NCBI GenBank assembly: GCA_964036315.1
Contig: OZ038517.1
Coordinates: 19,642,886 to 19,706,885 of the forward strand
Direction of reading: 5' to 3'
Length of the DNA stretch: 64,000 bases
Origin: Acanthosepion esculentum
Lineage: Eukaryota; Mollusca; Cephalopoda; Sepiida; Sepiidae
Positions 1-10,561 of the stretch are shown here, piece after piece. The position numbers and the translations under genes are program-made. Positions within the stretch are counted from its first letter, which is position 1. Every line of letters begins with the position of its first letter. The notes under the pieces were generated by a model. It worked only from the letters and a program-made list of their open reading frames with translations, made no database searches and was not told where the DNA came from.

Positions 1-48
<48 letters not shown>
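1..48. repeat. (TATC)n microsatellite
   Basis: Twelve uninterrupted TATC units open the window. Shorter runs of the same motif follow near 97-108. The array probably continues upstream of the window. Confidence 0.95.
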
Positions 49-49
<1 letters not shown>

Positions 50-1125
50 CAGTCTCTGTTCATATGTACATAGATAGGTATGAAGAGTTACTATTTATCT
101 ATCTATCTCAGTATCTGCCGGTTTGCCTGTCTATTTATCCCCGTGCTTGCATGTCTGAAGGTGTACTAACACAGACTTATACAATTATATATACATTACC
201 TCACTGGGTTTCCCCACCCGACGTCCGTTTTTCAAACGAGTGCTCGTCCTCTCTCTCTCTTTCTCGGAAACCACTAAATGTGTCCCATTCGTCTGTAATT
301 GTTGTCACTTGAGGTATTTTTCAGGACACAATGTCAAACTTCAACGAAAAACAGATTCGAAAAAGTTCATAGTACGTATATCAAACTATTTTAAGCTTTT
401 CCTATATATTTTTTTACCCATTACTTTTTCTCTTTTCACAACAAACAGCGGTCTTTTTTTTTTATAAATTCCGAAGGAAACTGTGTCTGTCTTCGTCACA
501 AAACGTACAACAACGAACTACACAACCGGACCACCGATCGTGTTTTAGTTTGTATTTAGTTTAAAAAAAAAAGTATTCAACATTTGGATAATTATCTTAT
601 ATATTGGAAAATTCTCCTCTCCAAAAATACAAACGAAAAGTAAAACGGCTTCCAATTGAATAAGATTAAAAATCTGTTTTCCGAACTTTTACGCAGATGG
701 ACGAATTGCTTTTTTTAATGCTTCATTATTAAAAAAAAGAAAAAAGAAAGGAGTATAACACGAATAAAAACGATTTTTTAAAAAAATTAAATCATTTATT
801 TTTAAACGTAAAATATTTCTCTGCAAGAAAAAAAAACGAAATATTTTCAATGGAGTGGATATTGTCATTCGTACTCGTCGGTAAGTTTGATTTCATTTTT
901 CCGAGTTTTTCAAGAAATTTTATTTTCTTGTATTTGTATTTTTTTTATTTTTGTCTTTTCGGTTTAAATTATTTTTTCAAGGTAAGAAAAAAAATATGTT
1001 GTTGTAAATTATAACAGAATTTTTCGGGCGGTTCGTATTTCATGTTTTTTCCAAAGATTCGTGGAATCTGCTAAGCTATCCAAGAATATTTTTTCCCAAT
1101 CAAAAAGTTTCTTTAATTAATTATT
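49..1125. other. AT-rich sequence, no gene seen
   Basis: Poly-A and poly-T stretches with a few short open frames of low-complexity composition. I see no recognisable domain, RNA or transposon end in this stretch. Confidence 0.6.
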
Positions 1126-1126
1126 A

Positions 1127-1171
<45 letters not shown>

Positions 1172-1345
1172 GAGAGCAGGAATTGCTTGGAAATTTTTTT
1201 AAAGGTAACTTGGCAATATCAGTCAGCCAAAAGCTTCAGCACCTTTTCATTGTTTTTGAAAAAAATCGATTTCTTTTTCAAAATCGTGTTTAAGGCCAAG
1301 TGACAACAAGTCTTCTTAACTTTCTAGTGCTTTTCATTCTACAAT
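1126..1345 (-). mobile_element. 5'-truncated LINE 3' end with (AAT)n tail
   Basis: An (ATT)n run at about 1126-1170 is followed by a block containing 'caagtgacaacaagtc' and 'cttaactttctagtgc'. The same arrangement occurs near 2200-2370, 4207-4330 and 4600-4680. At 4600-5120 the block continues into LINE-like coding sequence on the minus strand. Read on that strand, this is a 3' UTR ending in (AAT)n, as expected for a 5'-truncated non-LTR retrotransposon. The family assignment rests on the copy at 4.6-5.1 kb. Confidence 0.6.
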
Positions 1346-1447
1346 AGCTATCAATAATTTAATATCATTATTTTCTTCTATGTGCCGTGTCCCTGCAGGA
1401 CGTTTACGATCATGGCTCTCCACAACTTCCTTTCATTTGTAGCTCTT

Positions 1448-1847
1448 AATAAATGTCTATATTTCTGAGATAAGGTATTATGTACACTATTTACATTATT
1501 CGGACTATTGTCCTCATCTTTGTTGCCATATTTATTACAACGTTTCGGCCTTTCAGTATCCGTCTATATTTCTGAGATGAGGTATTATGTACACTATTTA
1601 CATTATTCGGACATTGTCCTCATCTTTGTCGCTATATTTATTACAACATTTCGGCCGTTGTACGCTCCGGCCTTCTTCAGGTGTTTGGAATGTCGAACTG
1701 AACCCTTTATTTCGCTCACTGGGGTAGACTGTTCTAGTTCCACGTGCCATGTCTAATGGATGTCAGTTATCTCCTGTTAATTCCCCTCTGAAAGTTCTCC
1801 ACTGCCTTATCCAGGTATTGAACTCACACTCTTTGGGCCCTGTCACT
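1448..1847 (-). mobile_element. 107-bp-tailed short element, minus copy (truncated head)
   Basis: Two 107-bp monomers (about 1456-1660) are followed by the element body, whose landmarks are 'ccggccttcttcagg', 'ccctttatttcgctcact' and 'cagttatctcctgttaatt'. A reverse-complement B-box-like 'ggtattgaactca' lies near 1814. The copy stops before its A box and abuts a plus-strand copy, giving a head-to-head junction near 1847. Confidence 0.75.
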
Positions 1848-2035
1848 CAAGGACACATGGCACGGTGGATAAAGGCGTTAGTTAGATCCAGTGACAGGAC
1901 CCAAAGAGTGTGAGTTCAATACACGGTTAGGGCAGTAAAAAACTTTTAGAGGGAAATTAACAGGAGATAACTGATAACTGACATTCATTAAACATGGCAC
2001 GTGGAACTCGAACAGTCTACCCCAGCGAGCGATTC
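1848..2035 (+). mobile_element. tRNA-headed short element, plus copy
   Basis: It begins 'caaggacacatggcacggtgg'-like, with an A-box-like 'tggcacggtgg' and, about 40 bp on, a B-box-like 'gagttcaatac'. The body runs through 'aggagataactg' to 'gtctaccccagcgagcga'. The 107-bp tail is absent. The A/B box layout is that of a tRNA-derived Pol III promoter, although no complete cloverleaf was drawn. Confidence 0.75.
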
Positions 2036-2037
2036 TC

Positions 2038-2185
2038 GAGGACACATGGCACAGTGGATAAAGGCGTTAGTTAGATCCGGTTACAAGACTTAAAGAGTGT
2101 GAGTTCAATACCTGGTTAAGCCGTGGAGAATTTGGTGAGGAGAATTAACAGGAGATAACTGATAACAGACATCCATTATGCATTG
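2038..2185 (+). mobile_element. tRNA-headed short element, second plus copy (truncated)
   Basis: A second head starts 'cgaggacacatggcacagtgg' with B-box-like 'gagttcaatacc'. The copy breaks off after 'cagacatccattatg'. It lies in tandem with the preceding copy. Confidence 0.7.
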
Positions 2186-2195
2186 TTTTCCCTCT

Positions 2196-2370
2196 TCCAT
2201 CATTATTATTATTATTATTATTATTATCAAAAGCAGAATTTTCTAGAAAGTTTTCTTAGAGGTCAAGTGACAACAAGTTTCTCCAACAGTCTCACTCCAC
2301 TCTTAATACCCTCACCTATACTGGAGTTCAGACTCAAGTCTCCTTAACTTCCCTATGCCTTTCTCAATAA
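2196..2370 (-). mobile_element. LINE 3' end fragment with (AAT)n tail
   Basis: An (ATT)n run at about 2200-2226 is followed by 'gtcaagtgacaacaagt' and 'ccttaacttccctatgcc'. This is the same 3' block as at 1.1-1.35 kb and 4.6 kb. Confidence 0.6.
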
Positions 2371-2375
2371 CACTG

Positions 2376-2495
2376 GGCTTATGGACATATCGTGCTGAAA
2401 CACCAGTTCCTCTATAATTACCAAAGTTAAGCAACGTTGAGCCTAGTCCCTACCTAGATGAGTAACCACTTGAAAATTCGAAGCGCTGTAAGCTT
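2376..2495 (+). mobile_element. 5S-rRNA-like domain of a composite short element
   Basis: About 120 bp align by eye with 5S rRNA throughout. The start is 'ggcttatgg'. The internal A-box-like region is 'aagttaagcaacgttgag', followed by 'cctagatgagtaacca' in the position of the C box and an end 'gctgtaagctt'. It is diverged from the tandem 5S-like units at 27.5 kb. A tRNA-like segment follows directly, so this is more likely the head of a 5S/tRNA composite short element than a working 5S gene. Confidence 0.75.
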
Positions 2496-2496
2496 A

Positions 2497-2930
2497 GATG
2501 GGAAACGGTTGTAATGGATAACGGCTTGGAATTATTAATCGCAGAGCCAAGTTCCAATTCCAGAGCTTCGTTATATACAATTCTACGTGCAAGTACTCTT
2601 GGGAAAGGTATGAATTCACCTCTTCTCAGACTTTTATCGCTAAATCTTTATAATCTAAAAAAAAAAATTCTTAAAAATCTAAAAATATTTTCTGGCTTTA
2701 AATAACCTGCAAAGGGTTGATAAGCCGTCAAAATTGAATCAATCAATGAAATACTGATTAGCTACACAGGCATGTCTTTTTAGATTTATTTATGTTCTGT
2801 GGAAGATATATAGAAACTATATTGGCTACAAAGTGGGGGATCGGTTTATATATTTATTATATTATGAAATTGATCATCCCCACTTTTATATCCACATTAT
2901 AATTTCTTGTTTGTTTATCAAATTCCGATT
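2497..2930 (+). mobile_element. tRNA-like segment, body and tail of the 5S/tRNA element
   Basis: An A-box-like 'taatggataacgg' and a B-box-like 'aagttccaattcc' sit about 40 bp apart. The body carries 'ggtatgaattcacctcttc' and the tail 'ggcatgtctttttag'. The order 5S-like, tRNA-like, body, tail is the same as in the minus-strand copy at 9.1-10.6 kb. From about 2820 it includes one degenerate copy of the ~142-bp unit with inverted 'gtgggggatc' / 'gatcatccccac' blocks. Confidence 0.65.
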
Positions 2931-3055
2931 AAGTATGAATTCACCTCTTCTCCCCCAGCTATGGGTTAATTAGCAAGACTTGTATCACTAAACCATTATT
3001 ATAAGCAAAAAAAAAATTCTTACAATCTAAAAATATTGTCTGGCTTTAAACAAAC
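2928..3055 (+). mobile_element. Partial body of the 5S/tRNA composite element
   Basis: It repeats the body motifs 'tatgaattcacctcttctc', 'agctatgggttaattagc' and 'gtctggctttaaa' found just upstream and, in reverse, near 9.95-10.05 kb. It has no head. Confidence 0.6.
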
Positions 3056-3061
3056 TCAATG

Positions 3062-3310
3062 ACACCATAGCACAGTGGATAAAGGTGTTAGTTAGATCCA
3101 GTGACAGGACCCAAAGAGTGTGAGATCAATACCTGGTTAAGGCAGTGGAGAACTTTCAGAGGGGAATTAACAGGAGATAACTGACATCTATCAGACATGG
3201 GACGTGGAACTAGAACAGTCTACCCCAGTGAGCGAAATAAAGGGTTTGCTTCGACATTCCAACCATCTGAAGAAGGCCGGGGTGTACAACGGATGAAATA
3301 TTGTAATAAA
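3062..3310 (+). mobile_element. tRNA-headed short element feeding a 107-bp array
   Basis: The head has A-box-like 'tagcacagtgg' and B-box-like 'gagatcaatacc'. The body is full length through 'gtctaccccagtgagcg', 'ccatctgaagaaggccgg' and 'gtacaacgg'. It passes without a break into eight tandem 107-bp monomers, which shows that the monomer is the element's own 3' part. Confidence 0.85.
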
Positions 3311-4205
3311 TATGGCGACAAAGATGAGGACAATAGTCCGAATAATGTAAATAGTGTACATAATACCTCATCTCATAAATATAGACAGATACTGAAAGGC
3401 CGAAACATTGTAATAAATATGGCGACAAAGATGAGGACAATAGTCCAAATAATGTAAATAGTGTACATAATACCTCATCTCAGAAATATAGACAGATACT
3501 GAAGGGCTGAAATGTAATAAATATGGCGACAAAGATGAGGACAATAGTCCGAATAATGTAAATAGTGTACATAATACCTCATCTCAGAAATATAGACAGA
3601 TACTGAAGGGCTGAAATCTTGTAATAAATATGGCGACAAAGATGAGGGCAATAGTCCGAATAATGTAAATAGTGGACATAATACCTCATCTCAGAAATAT
3701 AGACAGATACTGAAGGGCTGAATCGTTGTAATAAATATGGCGACAAAGATGAGGACAATAGTCCGAATAATGTAAATAATGTACATAATACCTCATCTCA
3801 GAAATATAGACAGATACTGAAGGGCTGAAATCTTGTAATAAATATGGCGACAAAGATGAGGACAATAGTCCGAATAATGTAAATAATGTACATAATACCT
3901 CATCTCAGAAATATAGACAGATACTGAAGGGCCGAAACGTTGTAATAAATATGACGACAAAGATGAGGACAATAGTCCGAATAATGTAAATAGTGTACAT
4001 AATACCTCATCTCAGAAATATAGACAGATACTGAAGGGCTGAAATCTTGTAATAAATATGGCGACAAAGATGAGGACAATAGTCCGAATAATGTAAATAG
4101 TGTACATAATACCTCATCTCAGAAATATAGACAGATACTGAAGGGCTGAAATGTAATAAATATGGGGACAAAGATGAGGACAATAGTCCGAATAATGTAC
4201 ATAGT

Positions 4206-4208
<3 letters not shown>
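3300..4208 (-). repeat. 107-bp tandem array, ~8.5 monomers
   Basis: Successive 'gtacataatac' landmarks fall at 3366, 3473, 3577, 3684, 3791, 3898, 4005 and 4112. All spacings are 107 bp except one of 104, where 3 bp are lost. The orientation is opposite to the 16-kb array at 39.85 kb. Open frames across it are by-products of the repeat. Confidence 0.95.
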
Positions 4209-4240
<32 letters not shown>

Positions 4241-4330
4241 TGGAACAAAAATTCAAGATCTTGTCAAATACCAAGTGACTGTAAGTCTGTTTAACTTTCT
4301 ACTGCCTTTCGCAATATCATTTGCACACAT
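4207..4330 (-). mobile_element. LINE 3' end fragment with (AAT)n tail
   Basis: It starts with an (ATT)n run (4207-4240), then 'aataccaagtgactgtaagtc' and 'aactttctactgcctttc'. It is a diverged member of the family at 1126, 2196 and 4600. Confidence 0.5.
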
Positions 4331-4599
4331 CATTTTACATCAGCTACTATTATTATTATCATGTTTAGCATGATCTTGCCAGAGGGTAATTTTAAGTGCC
4401 TAATTAACAAGTTCCGTCTGGGGTCTGTGAACAAAAAGGTCACTAATGGAGAGTTATCTATACATTTGGGACATTTTGTTTAGATGAAGGTTTTGCGGAA
4501 GTAATCTTTTGTCCAGAAATTTCACACACGGCTAATCGTGGTTTTAAGATTCCATATTCTTGTTACTTCAGTTTGCAGCTCCTTTAAATTCACTGTATA

Positions 4600-5120
4600 T
4601 TCTTTATTCTTTATTATCATTGTTACGAAGAGAAGGTAACTTTCTTAAAGGTCAAGTGACAACAAGTCTCCTCAAGTATATGGGATCTTCCTGGTAGGGC
4701 AATCATCTGGGCAAATTTGTATGTGCATGTTACCTGGGGACAATTTTAGTAAAATTGTCTATTCCTTTTCTCATGAGGCCCAGTGCTCCGATTACTGTTG
4801 GTACAGTCTCAGTTTTCATTCCCCCACATCCTGTTAATCTCAATCTCCAGGTCCTTGTATTTGGACAATTTCTTGATAATTTTCGTGGCCAATAGAATCT
4901 TCCTGCCTATTCGTGGTAGCCAGCTATAGGCTCTCACTCTGGCCAGTAGAAAATAGCCGCAAACTACATGAAAACTGCCGTAGGAACAGGAAAAATCGAT
5001 TATTTCCACTATCAATGGGAGTTGGGGAATGCAAAGTCAGTCTTGGCCTTCTTGCTAACTTGGAGCATGTGCTTGTAAATTTTGGTGCAAATCTGTCGAA
5101 AATTGCGGCCGTGCATTCAT
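4600..5120 (-). pseudogene. LINE C-terminal ORF remnant plus 3' UTR
   Basis: On the minus strand, frames around 5015-4809 read 'KKLSKYKDLEIEINRMW' after an 'LIVEIIDFSC'-like stretch. This resembles the conserved 'KYQDLxxEIxRMW' segment after the reverse transcriptase domain in many animal LINEs. The 3' end at 4600-4680 carries the 'gtcaagtgacaacaag' block, an (AAT)-rich tail. Frames are broken and no catalytic RT motif is present, so it is a 5'-truncated dead copy. Subfamily not determined. Confidence 0.55.
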
Positions 5121-5136
5121 TACATACATACACCTT

Positions 5137-5563
5137 GAGGACACATGGCGCAGTGGATAAAGGCGTTGGTTACATCCAGTGACAAAGTGTGTGAGTTCAA
5201 TACCCGGTTAAGGCAGTGGTGAACTTGGATAGGGGAATTAACAGGAGATAACTGACATCCATTAAACATAGCATGTGGAAATACAACAGTCTGCAACAGT
5301 GAGCAAAATAAATGGTTCAGTTCAACATACCAGAGCGTACAACGGCCGAAACGTTGTAATAAATATGGCGACAAAGATGAGGACAATAGTCTGAATAATG
5401 TAAATAGTATATATATGTTCAGTTCAACATTCCAACCACCTGAAGAAGGCCGCAGCGTATAACGGCCGAAACGTTGTAATAAATATGGCGACAAAGATGA
5501 GGACAATAGTCCGAATAATGTAAATAGTGTACATAATACCTCATCTCAAAAATATAGAGATAT

Positions 5564-5575
<12 letters not shown>
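5137..5575 (+). mobile_element. tRNA-headed short element with two tail junctions
   Basis: The head has A-box-like 'tggcgcagtgg' and B-box-like 'gagttcaatacc'. The body is followed by one monomer (5328-5410) and then a second junction segment 'ccacctgaagaaggcc' (5437) with another monomer. The partial duplication of the 3' half may be an early step of tail amplification. It ends in a (TA)n run. Confidence 0.8.

Positions 5576-5648
<73 letters not shown>
5556..5648. repeat. (TA)n microsatellite
   Basis: Alternating TA with a few interruptions, directly abutting the end of the short element. Confidence 0.9.
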
Positions 5649-5651
<3 letters not shown>

Positions 5652-5689
5652 TAAATATATTTTGAAAGTAATTGTTTGCTTTCAACTAT

Positions 5690-5800
5690 AGATAAAATGC
5701 ATTGTTGGTCATTTCACTATAAAATATATTGTTGGTATTTATACTATAAATACATATTGTTGGTACTTTTACAATAAAAATGTAGTTTTATACTTTCATA
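5690..5800. repeat. Degenerate 'ttgttggta' short tandem repeat
   Basis: Three to four units of about 38 bp with 'attgttggtatttatactataaa'-type sequence. Related blocks occur at 12655-12735 and 62610-62665, so this is a dispersed unit. Confidence 0.6.
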
Positions 5801-5804
5801 TTGT

Positions 5805-6245
5805 TTGTCTCCATTTCTGAGATGTGGTATGGGAACTATTTACATTTTTGTGACCATTGTCACTACCTTTATTGGCCATTCCTATGATATATATTTGAAT
5901 TTCCATGGGGGTAGATTGTTATCCACGTCTTTTGATGCTTCAGTCTTTAAGTTTTTTTTACATTTACTATGGCTAATTATTGACCTCACATCTCTTTGGG
6001 TCACATCATTGGATCACTCAACCAGCACTTTTACTCACTAGGTAATCTATGAGTAAATTTTGTGGATTTATAAACCTATGGTCTCAGTAACTATTTTACC
6101 AGAGCACATATTACTTTTTTCTTTTTTTTTTTGTTATTACTGTCTTTTTCTATCACTCTGTATTACTGGTTCCCATATCGTATTGACGTCTATGCTTGGC
6201 CGGATTAGATTTTTGTAAATGAGCATATACACTGATTCCTTAAAT
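5805..6245 (-). pseudogene. Penelope-like 3' end remnant
   Basis: Read on the minus strand, 6210-6170 gives 'GPSIDVNTIWE'. This belongs to the conserved 'SRPSIxxNTIWEPxI' stretch downstream of the GIY-YIG endonuclease in one group of Penelope-like retroelements. Further 3', 'gacccaaagagatgtgagg' (6000-5980) and 'gtggataacaatctacccc' (near 5930) resemble the body of the tRNA-headed short element. 'acatctcagaaatgg' resembles its monomer. This links the short element to Penelope-like 3' sequence. Heavily decayed. Confidence 0.5.
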
Positions 6246-7570
6246 TTAGATTCCTATTTAAATATATATACTGTCTATTTAAATATATATTCCCAATTTA
6301 AATATCGCAAAATAAATATATATTTACTATTTTAATAAATATATACTCTATTTAAAAATATACATTTCTGAATTAAATATATAAATTTCCTATTTAAATA
6401 TACATTTCTGATTTAATTATATATATATATAAATTTAAATATATATTTCTTATTTAAATATATATATATAAATATATAACTTATTACATATATATATTTC
6501 ATACTTAAATATATATATTTCCTATTTAAATTTACACATTTCCTATGTAAATATATTTATTTCTTATTTAAATATATACATTCCTGTTGAAATATACATT
6601 TCCGCTTTAAATATATATATATAAATATATATCTTATTTACATATATATATTTCATACTTAAATATATATATATCTTATTTAAATATATACATTTTCTAT
6701 TTAAATATATAAATTTCATATTTAAATTTATATATTTCATATTTAAATGTATATATTTCATATTTAAATATATACATTTGTGATTTAAATATATAAATTT
6801 CCTATTTAAATATACATTTCCTCCTTAAATATATATATATATCTGATATAAATATATATTTCTTATTTAAATATATATATTTATTTCCTATTTAAATATA
6901 CATTTCCTCTTTAAATATATATATATATAAATATATATCTTATTTACATATATATATATATTTCTTACTTAAATACATACATTTCCTATTTAAATACATA
7001 CATTTCCTATTTAAATATATACATTTCCTATTTAAATACATACATTTCCTATTTAAATACATACATTTCCTATTTAAATATATACATTTCCTATATAAAT
7101 ATATATATTTCATATTTAAATATATATCTTTACTATTGAAATATATATTTCCTATTTAAATATATACATTTCCTACTTAAATATATATATATTTCTTATT
7201 TAAATATATAAATTTCCTATTTGAATGTATACATTTCAGATTTAAATATATACATTTCCTATTTAAATATATAGATTTCATATTTAAATATATATATTTC
7301 ATATTTAAATATACATTTCCTCTTTAAATATATATATATATATAAATATATATCTTATTTACATATATATATTTCTTACTTAAATATATATATTTCCTAT
7401 ATAAATATATATATTTCATATTTAAATATATATATTTCATATTTAAAAACATACATTTCCTATTTAAATATATACATTTCCTATATAAATATATAGATTT
7501 CATATTTAAATATATATATTTCCTATTTAAATATATATCTTTACTATTGAAATATATTTCCTAGTTAAAT
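6246..7570. repeat. AT-rich ~21-bp minisatellite
   Basis: About 60 degenerate copies of a unit like 'tttcctatttaaatatatac', with variation in the number of TA dinucleotides. It spans 1.3 kb. Longer blocks recur within it (e.g. 'ctctttaaatatatatata' at 6600, 6910 and 7320), suggesting block duplication. Confidence 0.9.
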
Positions 7571-8062
7571 TTATATAACCTCCATGATTTATTTGATGCC
7601 AAAATCTAAATATTTCAACACAATTTTATTGCTTCAACTAAAACATAATTTCAATGAAAAAATAAATTAAATAGCATATGTATTTTATATTTTCTCCTCA
7701 GTATTTCTACAATTTTAAACTTAATAGAGATTAGATTTAGATTTCTAAATAGGTAATTTTTTACTTTTAATTTTAATTTCAATTTTTATAAATCTTTTAA
7801 TGTCTATGATAACCTTGCTTCATTGCTATTTTTTTGATTTACCATATACTTGTATTTTGATTGGTCATTCTAGCTTATGTAACAGCATTTACCTTCTAGC
7901 TAAAGATCATTAATTAATTTGAAACTTTTAAAACCATTTATTCTACATTCAACATCATCACTTGATAAGACACAAGAAGTTTTGAAACAAAATGGCTATT
8001 TTTGTAGTGATTTTATAACATATTTATGTTATGATATTTAAATAAATATTTATATATATATA
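7571..8062. other. AT-rich sequence, no gene seen
   Basis: Low-complexity AT-rich DNA with no recognisable coding, RNA or transposon signal. Confidence 0.6.
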
Positions 8063-8281
8063 TATTTATTTATTATAATTTTATCATATAGACAAAACCA
8101 TTTTACTCACTACAAAGATGCAACTTGGTTTCTGTGCATTTCAACTGCACATCGACGGGTGAGGGTCGAAAATGGTTATCTCACCCGTAGATGTGCAGTT
8201 GAAATGCACTGAAACTAAGTTGCATCTTTGTAGTGAGTAAAATGGTTTTGTCTATATGATAAAATTATAATAAATAAATAA
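8063..8281. mobile_element. Foldback/MITE-like hairpin with ~99-bp arms
   Basis: The left arm (about 8066-8164) and right arm (about 8180-8278) are near-perfect reverse complements, e.g. 'gacaaaaccattttactcac' against 'gtgagtaaaatggttttgtc'. They are separated by about 15 bp. The outer ends are 'atttatttattataa'. No coding capacity. The near-identity of the arms suggests recent origin or gene conversion. Confidence 0.9.
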
Positions 8282-8369
8282 TTATCGCTCTACTGTCTGT
8301 ATCGAGCTCTTTTTTTTAATTAACCCTGCGAACGTTGGAATTTATATATTACTTTCGTTCTCATCGCAT

Positions 8370-8370
<1 letters not shown>

Positions 8371-8430
<60 letters not shown>
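8371..8430. repeat. (TA)n microsatellite
   Basis: Uninterrupted TA run of about 60 bp just before a short-element copy. Confidence 0.95.
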
Positions 8431-8432
<2 letters not shown>

Positions 8433-8437
8433 AAATA

Positions 8438-8735
8438 AATATACTATTTACATTATTCAGACTATTGTCCTCATCTTTGTCGCTATATTTATTACAACGT
8501 TTTGGCAGTTGTACACTCTGGTATGTTGAACTGAACCCTTTATTTCACTCACTGGGGTAGACTGTTCTAGTTCCACATGTCATGTTTTAATGGATATCAG
8601 TTATCAGTTATCTCCTGTTAATTCCCCTCTCCAAGTTCTCTATTGCCTTAACCTTGAGGACACATAGCACAGTGGATAAAGGCGTTGGTTAGATCCAATG
8701 ACAGGACCCAAAATGTGTGAATTCAATACCTGGTT
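8438..8735. mobile_element. Head-to-head pair of tRNA-headed short elements
   Basis: A minus-strand copy (8438-8652; tail monomer, then body to 'ctattgccttaa') meets a plus-strand head (8653-8735; 'ttgaggacacatagcacag', then 'gaattcaatacctgg'). The junction between the two copies uses the same 'ccttgaggacaca' sequence as other loci. The plus copy ends at its B box, where Penelope-like sequence begins. Confidence 0.75.
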
Positions 8736-9150
8736 TTTTGTTATTACTTTCTTTTTCTAGCTCTCTGTATTACTGGTTCCCATATCGTATTGATGTCTAT
8801 GCTTGGCCCGCTTAGGAGTTTTTTGTAGATGCACATATACACTGATTGCTTAAGTTTTCATATCTTCTAGTGATGTTCTCTGTCTATTATTTCACTCTCA
8901 TCTCATGAAGGGTGTTGATCTCCATTTTTCTCTCCATATATGATCAGCCATGCCTGATTTTTCTATTTTGCCTTGTGTTCCTGCTGCCTCATCTTCAGGA
9001 GATGGCTTGTTTCTCCTTTGTCAACGCTGCACAGGATGGAGTACACACAGTTCTTAATGTTATTCTCCTCTTGTCTGCATTGAGTTGAACCAGTCCTGAA
9101 GGTTGTCCTGATGTTATATTGTCTTTTGTATCTTTTCCAATAAGCCACGG
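8736..9150 (-). pseudogene. Penelope-like GIY-YIG endonuclease remnant
   Basis: The minus-strand frame 9148-8963 reads 'NNIKNCVYSILCS' followed by 'KGETSHLLKMRQQEH'. This matches the 'KNCVYSIPCxCG-YIGETxRxLKxRxxEH' pattern of Penelope-like GIY-YIG domains, but the central YIG tripeptide is lost. Downstream, out of frame, come 'ADHIWRE' and 'LLSGPSIDINTIWEPVI', the usual C-terminal tail. Stops and frameshifts show it is dead. The C-terminal tail abuts a tRNA-headed short element at 8735. Confidence 0.8.
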
Positions 9151-9900
9151 TAGTTTCTATACATTTATATTCCAGAGAATATAAATGAGTCTAAAAGACA
9201 TGCCTACAATAAATTATAACATGGATATAAAGTGGGGGTTCAATTTTATATTACAATCAATATATAAACTGATCCCCCATTTGTGACCACAGTAGTTTCT
9301 ATATGTTTATATTCCAGAGAAGGTAACTAAATCTAAAAGGCATGCCTACAATAAATTATAATGTGGCTATAAAATGGGGGGATCAATTTTATATTACAAT
9401 CAATATATAAATTGATACCTCGTTTGTGGCCATGTTAACTTCTATACATTTATATTCCAGAGAATGTAAATAAATCTAAAAGATATGCCTACAATAAATT
9501 ATAACGTGGCTATAAAGTGGGGAATCAATTTTATATTACAATCAATATATAAACTGATACCCCATTTGTGACCACGATAGTTTCTATACATTTATATTCC
9601 AGAGAATGTAACTAAATCTAAGACATGCCTACAATAAATTATATGTGGTTATAAAGTGGGGGATCAATTCTATATTACAATCAATATATAAAATGATCCC
9701 TTATTTTGTGGCCACAGTATTTTCTATAGATTTATATTCCATAGAATATAAATAAATCTAAGACATGCCTACAATAAATTAGAACGTGGCTATAAAGTGG
9801 GGGATCAATTTTATATTACACTCAATATATAAACTCGACCCTCACTTTTTCTATTCATTTATATTCCAGAGAATGTAAATAAATCTAAAAGACATGCCTG
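9149..9900. repeat. ~142-bp tandem repeat with internal inverted blocks, ~5 copies
   Basis: Copies begin near 9149, 9290, 9434, 9577, 9718 and 9848 at 'gtttctatacatttatattcc'. Each carries 'gtgggggatcaattt' and, about 30 bp on, 'aaactgatcccccat', which can pair. The last copy runs into the body of the minus-strand 5S/tRNA composite element. The unit is therefore that element's terminal tail in tandem. Confidence 0.85.
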
Positions 9901-10160
9901 TGTAGATAATCAGCATTTGATTCGATTTTTATAGCTTATCAAGCTTTTGCAGTTTATTTAAAGCCAAATTGTAAAAAAAATTTTTTTGCAATAATAATGG
10001 TTTAGCGATACAAATGATACTAATTAACCCATAGCTGAGGGAGAAAAGATGGATTCATACTTTTCCGAAAGGTACTGCGCGTAAGTGAATACAATCGGAA
10101 TTGAAACTCGGCTCTCTGATTAACAATTAGATTATTGTTATCCATTGCACTACGCACATA
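9900..10160 (-). mobile_element. tRNA-like segment and body of a 5S/tRNA composite element
   Basis: On the minus strand, an A-box-like 'tagtgcaatggataacaa' (about 10155-10138) and a B-box-like 'gagtttcaattcc' (about 10113-10101) precede a body with 'atgaatccatcttttctcc' and 'agctatgggttaattag'. The same body occurs on the plus strand at 2.6-3.05 kb and 23.86 kb. Confidence 0.7.
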
Positions 10161-10163
10161 GAC

Positions 10164-10561
10164 AAGCTTACAGCATCTGGTATTCCCAAGGGGCCACTCA
10201 CCTAGTTACTGACCAGCTTATGTTGCTTAACTTCGGTGATCGTAAGGGAACCGGTGTTTCAACGTGATATGGCCCTAAGCCCATATACCACCACCATGTA
10301 AACGATTAGAGAACGTAGAATTCCCAAGTGGTCACTCACTCAGTTACTGACCACCTTCGATGTTGCTTAACTTCCGTGATCGTACGGGAACCGGTGTTTC
10401 AACGTGATAGGGCCCTAAGCCCATATACCACCACCATGTCCACGATTAGAGAACCTGGAATTCCCAAGCGGTCACTCACCTAGTTACTGACCAGCTTCGA
10501 TATTGCTTAACATCAGTGATCGTACGGGAACCGGTGTTTCAATATCATGTGGCTGTAAGCC
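10164..10561 (-). mobile_element. Three tandem 5S-rRNA-like domains
   Basis: Minus-strand 5S-like copies lie at about 10561-10447, 10421-10312 and 10282-10164, spaced about 140 bp apart. Each has a 'ggcttaggg'/'ggcttacag' start, a 'gaagttaagcaac' A-box-like region and 'gtgagtgaccacttgggaat' near the C box. The third runs into the tRNA-like segment. This gives a composite element with a triplicated 5S head. Confidence 0.8.
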
